NCBI GenBank assembly: GCA_037176905.1
Contig: JBBBWG010001337.1
Span: forward strand, 54,855-102,032
Origin: Azolla pinnata
Taxonomy: Eukaryota; Streptophyta; Polypodiopsida; Salviniales; Salviniaceae
DNA length: 47,178 nucleotides
Reading direction: 5' to 3'
Shown here: positions 41,001 to 47,178 of the stretch, piece after piece
Layout: every line of letters begins with the position of its first letter
How positions within the stretch are numbered: the stretch's first letter is position 1
The notes under the pieces: model-generated
The model's database searches: none
The model's input: the letters and a program-made list of their open reading frames with translations, nothing else
Told to the model about the DNA's origin: nothing
Position numbers and translations under genes: made by a program

Positions 41001-44000
41001 TTCCTTATGTGATTTTTTGTGTAAATGAATTTGTAAGATTTGCTTCCATGAATTGATGGGTTTCAAGCTTCGTATCTCCTCTGATTGCTTGAGTTTTGGG
41101 CGTTTAGGGTTTGAGCTTGCAGCTGGGAGTTTAAGGTTTCATGTATGTTCATGATGCATGTGGGCGAGTTCAGGGTTCAGGAGTAGTTTCTGCGGACAAC
41201 AGTCCTTTCAAATCTGCAAATTCTGTCAAATCTAATCTCGACAGAGATGAACTGTGTGTTGTTCAGTGCTGAATTTCCAATGGCGATATGGATTAATCCT
41301 TTCCTTCTCCCTCAGGAACACATCCATTCTTGGCTTTCGAGAATTGAAGCGGATCTGCAACGTCGCGTGGATGAAGCTGTTGCCGATTCTATGAAGGAAA
41401 TCAAGGTCAGCCTCAGGGAAGATGTCGAGAATTCGGAGATCGGAAGGGTTCAAGAAGCTATGGGGAACCTGCAGAAAGAAGTGGAGGTGCGTTCGCATGA
41501 AAGCAAGCATGCATTCCGTCATGTGGAGAGCAAGCTTGCAGAGATCTCCCACGTTATGGATCAGACAGCTGAACAGCTGCACAGTGTTCGAGAAGATGGA
41601 ACACAGTGCCGATCTCGTCTCGATGGCTTGAAGAAAGCAACAGATGAGCAAATCCATGGCATCAAGTCGGCGATGGATAGATCCGATAGCCACGATTACG
41701 GGTCGACGGAGAAATTGAACTGTCTGGTTGTGCAGGAATGCAAAGAGAAGATCTCCGGCTTAGAAGCCATGGTGGAACTGTTGAGATCGGATCTCGCAGC
41801 GTTGAAGAAGCTCAAGGATGTGGAAGGGAGCTTCTCTAAGAGTGAAGCCGCAAGAAAGGAAGGTGCCATGGATGTGGAGAAAGTGGAGGCCGTATGTCAG
41901 AGCCTGGAAACGCTTGCTCGGAAGGAGATGGAGAGGAGCTATGGAGATCTCGGGAAGGAGATCTCAGCCCCAGAGCGTCCGAATGCGATGGAAATCCGGA
42001 TTTTGGAGCTCGAGAAAGGCCAGGAAGTTCTGCAGGATTTCGAGCATGAACTGGGGAGGTTCTGCGAGCTCCGATCGAGCCTCGAGAGGGAGAAGAATGC
42101 CATCGCGATCCTGTCGCAGCAGATCTCGAGATCAGCCCAAGGCCTCGTCCATGACATGGATGAGCTGAGGGAGAAGAATGCCAAGCTCTCCGAGGAGCTT
42201 CTCTCGGAGCTCAGCCGCATCAGATCGGAAAACAAAGGCATGCCAAGCCACAGGTATGTGGTCTCTCCACAGCATAGCTCCATAGATTTTTCTATGCATA
42301 CGATCGAAGCTATCAGCATTTGGTAATTGCCACAATCCTTCAGGAACCAAAGAAGGGTTTTGAGATTCATTTTGGCCATAGATTGCAGAGAAAATGAAAC
42401 GGCATATGCTAATTGTCATGGTCCTTCAAGAAGCAAAGAAGGGTTTTGAGATTCATTTTAGTCATAGATTGCAAAGAAAATGAACCAGCATTATGCTAAT
42501 TGTCACGGTCCTTCAAGAACCAAAGAAGGGTTTTGAGATTCATTTTAGCCATAGACTGCAAAGAAAATGAACCAGCATATGCTAACTAAACTGTGACGGT
42601 CCATCAAGAAGCAAAGAAGGGTTTTGAGATTCATTTTAGCCATAGATTGCAAAGAAAATGAACCAGCATATGCTAACTAAACTGTCACGGTCCTTCAAGA
42701 ACCAAAGAAGGGTTTTGAGATTCACTTTAGCCATAGACTGCAAAGAAAATGAACCAGCATATGCTAACTAAACTGTGACGGTCCATCAAGAAGCAAAGAA
42801 GGGTTTTGAGATTCATTTTAGCCATAGATTGCAAAGAAAATGAACCAGCATATGCTAACTAAACTGTCACGGTCCTTCAAGAACCAAAGAAGGGTTTTGA
42901 GATTCATTTTAGCCATAGACAGCAAGGAAAATGAAGCACGTAAGCCATGCATTCTCACATTCCGCCACTGTCTGTTGTTGTTGTTGGTGTTGGTGTTGTT
43001 GCTGCTGCTGTTGCTGTTTGTGCACCCAAGATATGAAGACATGCATGCAAAGCTTGTGAGCTTGGAAGGATCGCAACACAGCCTGAATTGTGAGGTTGGA
43101 GGGGTTAAGGAGAAGGCAAAAGAGATTGAGGAGTCAGTTGCTCAATGGCTTCCCAAATACGATGCAGCTGCTAGAGCCTTGGATGAAGTCCAGAAAAGGC
43201 TGGCAAAGCTGGAGGCATGTGGTCAAGAGAGAAGGTTACTTGACTCGGAAGACCCATTCCAAAAATTATACAAGGATCTCTCAGCGATGAGGCGCCCAAA
43301 TGAACCGGCAACCAGATGGCCGCCGGCATTACAGTACAAAAGCAACCCAAGTGGCTTGGATGCTCGGCCATTCCTCGTACTCGAGAGCCGTATCGAGCAC
43401 GTTGCATCAGCCGCATACATGAATTTCCGGTATGTTTCTAGACCCTGTCCATATTTTGAAGTCACTGATGGCATGCAGTCTTTAGTATTTGTATATTATC
43501 TATACTTTGCTGATTCAATGAGCTTCATGATCAGTTGAAAAGATGACAAAATCTGGTCTGGTTCTGTTTAGACCTATGTATCTATGCATCTTTGCTGTCA
43601 GCAATATGGATCAATCACAGGCACATTTTAGTTAACAATCATATTGTGGACGACATGGCTGGTTTAGATCTATATAGACCCTTTCTGTCTGTTGTGCTCC
43701 ACTACCTTTGCCAATTCAAGCCAACAACCTCTCTGGAGCTGATGTAAAAATTTGAACATGTCTAAGCGAGTAAAGCTTCTTTCTGTGTTACAGTATACTG
43801 GATACGAAATTTGAGCACATGAGTAGAGATCTAGAAACAACTCTTAAATGCGCGGGATCGGCAGAGGAGAAGTGTAATCTCGTTGCAGCCGAGATCATCA
43901 AAGTCTTCCGGATGCTTGCCAATGCCAGCAAAACCAACGCTGGAAAGCTGCATATGTCACCGCTAAGTGGCGCACGATCAGCAACGAAGGCTGAATTCTA

Positions 44001-44169
44001 TCCTATGCGAAAGAAAGTCCCGCTTTCGACAGCTCGAGTTAATCAGAGAAAGCATGTGATCCCACCCGGGGAAACAAAGCACAGTTTTAGAGGAATCAAG
44101 GCCTGTGAAAGGAATGATAGTGGAAGGGCTGCAAAAAAGGCATCCGATGCGGCACATTGCAAATCTTGA
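38027..44169 (+). CDS. Large low-complexity/coiled-coil protein, 1,494 aa, 5 exons
   Basis: I do not recognise this protein. Exons are 38027-40742, 40926-40981, 41316-42253, 43031-43429 and 43794-44169, joined in phase at GT-AG sites; the start is the first ATG of the long frame (MSSSGSRIRGKKEEMSG). Residues 1-300 are basic, Ser/Pro/Arg-rich and probably disordered (IKPPPPPSLPVG). An imperfect His/Lys/Ala/Asp repeat (KADQHAE, HKKAVKF, HKKADV, YQKADQHV) lies at about 440-495. Polylysine with KKVQFSDACKAI follows at about 775-790. Exons 3 and 4 encode heptad-rich coiled coil (SWLSRIEADLQRRVDEAVAD, RILELEKGQEVLQDFE, ELREKNAKLSEELLSELSRI). The C-terminal exon has FEHMSRDLETTLK and a basic tail. 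Basic, disordered, coiled-coil architecture suggests a scaffold, perhaps cytoskeletal or chromatin-bound; this is inference. Confidence 0.82.
42318..42925. repeat. Seven-copy 86-91-bp tandem repeat in intron 3
   Basis: The string AGAAGGGTTTTGAGATTCA starts at 42351, 42437, 42524, 42615, 42706, 42797 and 42888. The period is 86-87 bp at first, then exactly 91 bp. The last four copies alternate between TCAAGAAGCAAAG and TCAAGAACCAAAG versions, together with matching differences (CCATC/CCTTC), giving a 182-bp higher-order unit. The array begins just beyond the exon 3 donor. A (TTG/CTG)n tract (about 42972-43018) then precedes the exon 4 acceptor. Confidence 0.93.
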
Positions 44170-46252
44170 CATCATTTTTCTTATGAATATCGATTAGTTT
44201 AATTTGCGAGATCCCATTGATGCCTTTATCGGGTCACAGTCATGGACGTTAGCCATGTGATCATGCCTCAAAACAGATGGATTATGTTTATAACACCAAC
44301 TCGCTTCGAGCAATCTCAGCCTTTTCATTTGGAAAGATGCTTTCCTTTTGATGGCTCCGATGGTCCACAAGAGTATGTTCGGCAGCACAATCATTTTGTG
44401 AGTTCGGTTTTTCATTCGTTTACAAATGTTTTATCTACTGTTTCTTTCCATTTCTTTGTGTTTCTCTGTATGTTTTTGTGGTGTTTGTCCACATCTGCAA
44501 GGAAAGCATTGTCATGCCGAAAGCCACACTTTATCCTTTGAACAAAACGTGTTCTTAACATGCATTCTGTTGTCCGAGGATAAAGAATTGGACCCATTGA
44601 AACACGATGAATTATAGTACTAACAAAGCTTGATTTATGAAGATTTTGTTCCTTCCTTTTGTGATGTTTTAGGGTGAGGAAGAGGAATTAAAAATGTCTA
44701 AGAGGAAGGACGGAAAGAAGACACACTCAAAAGCTATGGGACTAAAAAAAAGGATGGCGCAATTGTCAAGGTCAGTCTCATGTTTGGAAGTCTATCAAAA
44801 CCTTCATGATAAACATACAAGTGGGTTATTCTTGTAGATATTGATTTTAAGTAGCACACAAGAATCTATATATATGCAGACTTTGCATGGGTAGAAAGGC
44901 TTGGAAACCCTCAATATAAACCGATACGATCAGTGCGGTAGATAATTTCGGATGATATCAATTTATAACAAAGCTATGCCAGACTTGAAATAGACCATTA
45001 TTACCCTTGTAAACAAATCAGTTTCCTCAATGTACAACATCCGGGTCGGGCTCACAAACCTTTCTTGAAGGCGATGTTTTGGAGGCTTTTTGCTGTATAC
45101 TGGATGATGATGTATTGGCCCACTAGGATTTGTTTATTCCCCTAAACGTTTCTGCTTGAAACATTCAATGAATCATCCCGTTTTCCTTCCAATTGTTTCC
45201 TCAACTATTCTGGTTGTTTTGGTTGCAGCATTGAATTATTGTTAGGTTTTCTTGGCGGACCCAGACCCAGAAATTGAATTACAATGGTCAGAAAAAGAAA
45301 AAGACCCATGTATGAGCGATTCTTTTCCCAAAGATGATGGTGGTTGGAACTAATGCTGGATTCAAACGAAGAGCTCAGCTCATTTTTGTTGGAGGCTTCA
45401 ACGAATTGGGTGGAAGACACACACCACTTGTATCGTATACAATCTCTGATTTCACCGACATACAATGTTTTTTCTTGCATAGATTATTAGTTTGTTATGT
45501 ATGTAAACTTCTGGATGGATGTGTCAGAAATCCTTTGGGAGCATTGAACAGCTCCGGGATTGTTGAGCACTTTGTTTGTGCATATGATCAGATGAATGAG
45601 TTGGAATGGAGCAAAAGTTTCTCTGACAATGAATGTTGTTTTGATGATTCTTGAATGAAGAAAAGGGTTTCCCTTTTTTTGCGTACTAGCGCGACAGAGT
45701 CCCAAGAGGAGAGACCTCTTGAGTCTGGGCCCATATCCATGGGAAAGAAGTTTCTTGACATACAGAGGCGACACAATCGTATCCACAAAATTCTGCATAG
45801 GGAAATCACCTACTCAATCAAGTGCCCTTTGGATCTCAATGCTTTTGTCCATTATGATTCAGAAGCTGATCCTTTTCTTGGTGGTGTTATATACATACAA
45901 CATCAGCTCAGCTAAGTAAAAGTGTCTTTCGGAGCATCAAAAAATCGAATCGATTCGCAAAACAGTGTATTTTTTGTCGTTCCAATCCACCATGATGCTT
46001 GAAATCGGCGCCATTCCCCTTCCAATTCCAATCCCAATTCCAATCCAGCAGCAAGAGGCTTTGAAATCGGTGCTATCGACGCATTCCAATCCATCAAGAA
46101 AGAGCCTTGAAATCGACTGTGGTGTTGTCGCTTGCCTCTTGCGACCGATCGATCCATCAAGAGCCTTGGAATGAGCTCAAACGCCCCAAATCTGACGACA
46201 TCAACCAACTGACAGAAACAACGCATAAAAGATCAAATTGTCACTTCCCGAA
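44170..46252. other. Intergenic region between convergent genes
   Basis: About 2 kb lie here, presumably with both flanking 3' UTRs. Short plus-strand frames exist (for example at 44692, MSKRKDGKKTHSKAMGLKKR, and 45655-45915), but none is recognisable or supported by clear splice partners. A CCAATT-type short repeat lies at about 46018-46045. A GAAATCGGTGC/GAAATCGAC block is duplicated at about 46000-46130. Confidence 0.5.
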
Positions 46253-46329
46253 TTAACAATTTCGATTCGAGACGATTCTCGGAACAACTTCCATCGATCG
46301 ATCGAATCGGAGATGATTCTTTCTCTTAC

Positions 46330-47137
46330 CTGCTCGAGCCGACGATCTCTTGCAATGCTCGATGGCTCCTCGGATGAAGCTTTCCGCTTCTCCCGGGGAT
46401 GACAACAGTCGATTACAGCAAGCAGCTTCATCTCTGAGCATCGATGCGGATCTTGCCACATCGCTGTAAGCCCTCGGTTGTTTGGAGCGTGTGAGCTTGG
46501 CGGCAGCATTCGATCCCCACGGCGTCTTGAAAGGATCGTGATCGATCGAAGACGAAGACGAAGACGAGGAAGATGTCGAGCTTGAAGACGATGCAGACAG
46601 CGATGGCGAGGATGATGACCACGATGAAGAGCTCCGCAGAGGTGTGCTCCTCGCGTTTCGGCATGGCTTTCTGATGCGGAAGAACAGAGATTTCAGCATC
46701 ACAACATACTTCATCAGCTTCAGGTAACCTCTGCGTCGGCGAGAGAGAAATCCATCTCCATCTCCATCTCCATCTCCATCTCCATTGCTTCTCGAGCTCA
46801 CGCCGCATTTCCGCTTGGATGCTGATGATAATGCTGCTGCTGCTGCTGATGATGAGGATGATGATTTGCTAACCATGAATGATGATCTGGGATTAGATGC
46901 AGAGCAAGAGTTCCTCGCATCTAGATCGAGATCCTCTCGTGCTCTCAGCTCTTTGCTATGATCCCATCCCCGACGGTGGTGGCGCTCGCTGAAGCCGCAT
47001 CGGATTCTCCCAGCATCGCTGTCGATCGAGCTATAACCTGGTTCACATGGCTGGATCATCTGCAGCGCCATGTCGAGCTGGAGCTGGAACAAAGCTAGGG
47101 TTTTGTCGATGCGGAGAGGCTCGTTCTGGAGCAGATC

Positions 47138-47178
<41 letters not shown>
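46330..47178 (-). CDS. Basic, Ser-rich protein of unknown function, 5' end off the window
   Basis: The frame is open from the right edge to a donor-like site (GCAG/gtaaga) at 46330, in phase 1. If that intron is retained, the frame ends at a stop at 46253. An in-frame ATG at 47071 (MALQMIQPCEPGYSS) is available, but the frame upstream of it also reads like protein (LLQNEPLRIDKTLALFQLQL) and continues into a GAT tract coding poly-Asp to the edge. The start is therefore probably beyond the window. Other features are poly-Ser and Ala runs, a Gly-Asp repeat (six-base minisatellite, about 46758-46789), a basic segment (FLSRRRRGYLKLMKY), and a more ordered C-terminal part (ACCNRLLSSPGEAESFIRGA, IEHCKRSS). 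The ordered part suggests a conserved plant family that I cannot name. Where exon 2 starts is unclear; one in-phase acceptor near 46194 would add 11 residues. Confidence 0.6.
47140..47178. repeat. (ATC)n / (GAT)n microsatellite at the window edge
   Basis: At least 12 CAT/ATC triplets run to the end of the window. On the minus strand, in the frame of the gene at 46330, they read as poly-Asp. The ATG-reading frame stops shortly after the tract, so it is not the start of the gene. Confidence 0.95.

Noticed and set aside
44692-44772. Basic peptide MSKRKDGKKTHSKAMGLKKR as an exon
   Set aside because: A possible donor follows, but no in-phase partner exon or homologue is recognisable.
1-47178. CRISPR array, rRNA genes, organellar insertions, intact retroelement genes
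   Set aside because: No spaced direct-repeat array, rRNA-like stretch, plastid or mitochondrial gene, or recognisable reverse transcriptase, integrase or transposase was seen on either strand.

Overview
This is nuclear DNA of a land plant. Every recognisable gene is a plant-type, intron-rich gene with GT-AG introns: a profilin, a BAH-PHD chromatin reader of the EBS/SHL family, a mitochondrial-type uL3 ribosomal protein, and a callose synthase of the CalS5/GSL2 type whose coding sequence falls into 42 exons. Telomere-like motifs of both the plant TTTAGGG type and the TTAGGG type occur inside the window. The divergence of the proteins from seed-plant copies would fit a spore-bearing plant, but this is a weak inference. 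One run of 100 N marks an assembly gap. There is no bacterial, organellar, rRNA or CRISPR content.

Layout. 1-820: short tandem repeats in the 3' flank of profilin. 820-3329 (-): profilin, 3 exons, with a 110-bp tandem repeat in intron 1. 3330-3977: short divergent promoter carrying two telomere-motif arrays in opposite orientation. 3978-6075 (+): an unrecognised, apparently decayed gene whose exon-like segment is repeated seven times in tandem. 6078-6425: TTC/TCA microsatellite. 6559/6601-7140 (+): lysine-rich repeat ORF. 8088-9844 (+): small BAH-PHD protein. 9845-11906: no gene seen. 11907-15256 (-): mitochondrial-type ribosomal protein L3 (assembly gap in intron 1). 15257-16947: L3 promoter, a tRNA-like/SINE-like sequence, a 185-bp tandem duplication and a decayed extra copy of the callose synthase last exon. 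16948-34294 (-): callose synthase, about 17.3 kb, predicted 1,989 aa. 34295-38026: divergent promoter region with a local duplication, GTAC/TATG microsatellites and a pair of ~300-bp direct repeats 1.1 kb apart. 38027-44169 (+): large low-complexity/coiled-coil protein of unknown function (1,494 aa, 5 exons) with a higher-order tandem repeat in intron 3. 44170-46252: no convincing gene. 46330-47178 (-): basic, serine-rich protein of unknown function, running off the right edge.

The genes do not form a functional cluster. Profilin (actin), callose synthase (beta-1,3-glucan deposition), the chromatin reader and mitochondrial L3 are independent housekeeping or developmental genes. The unusual content lies in local tandem duplication at every scale: exon arrays, intronic minisatellites, duplicated exon fossils and coding VNTRs. 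Exon coordinates were worked out by hand by joining frames across GT-AG junctions and checking phase; they have not been checked against transcripts.
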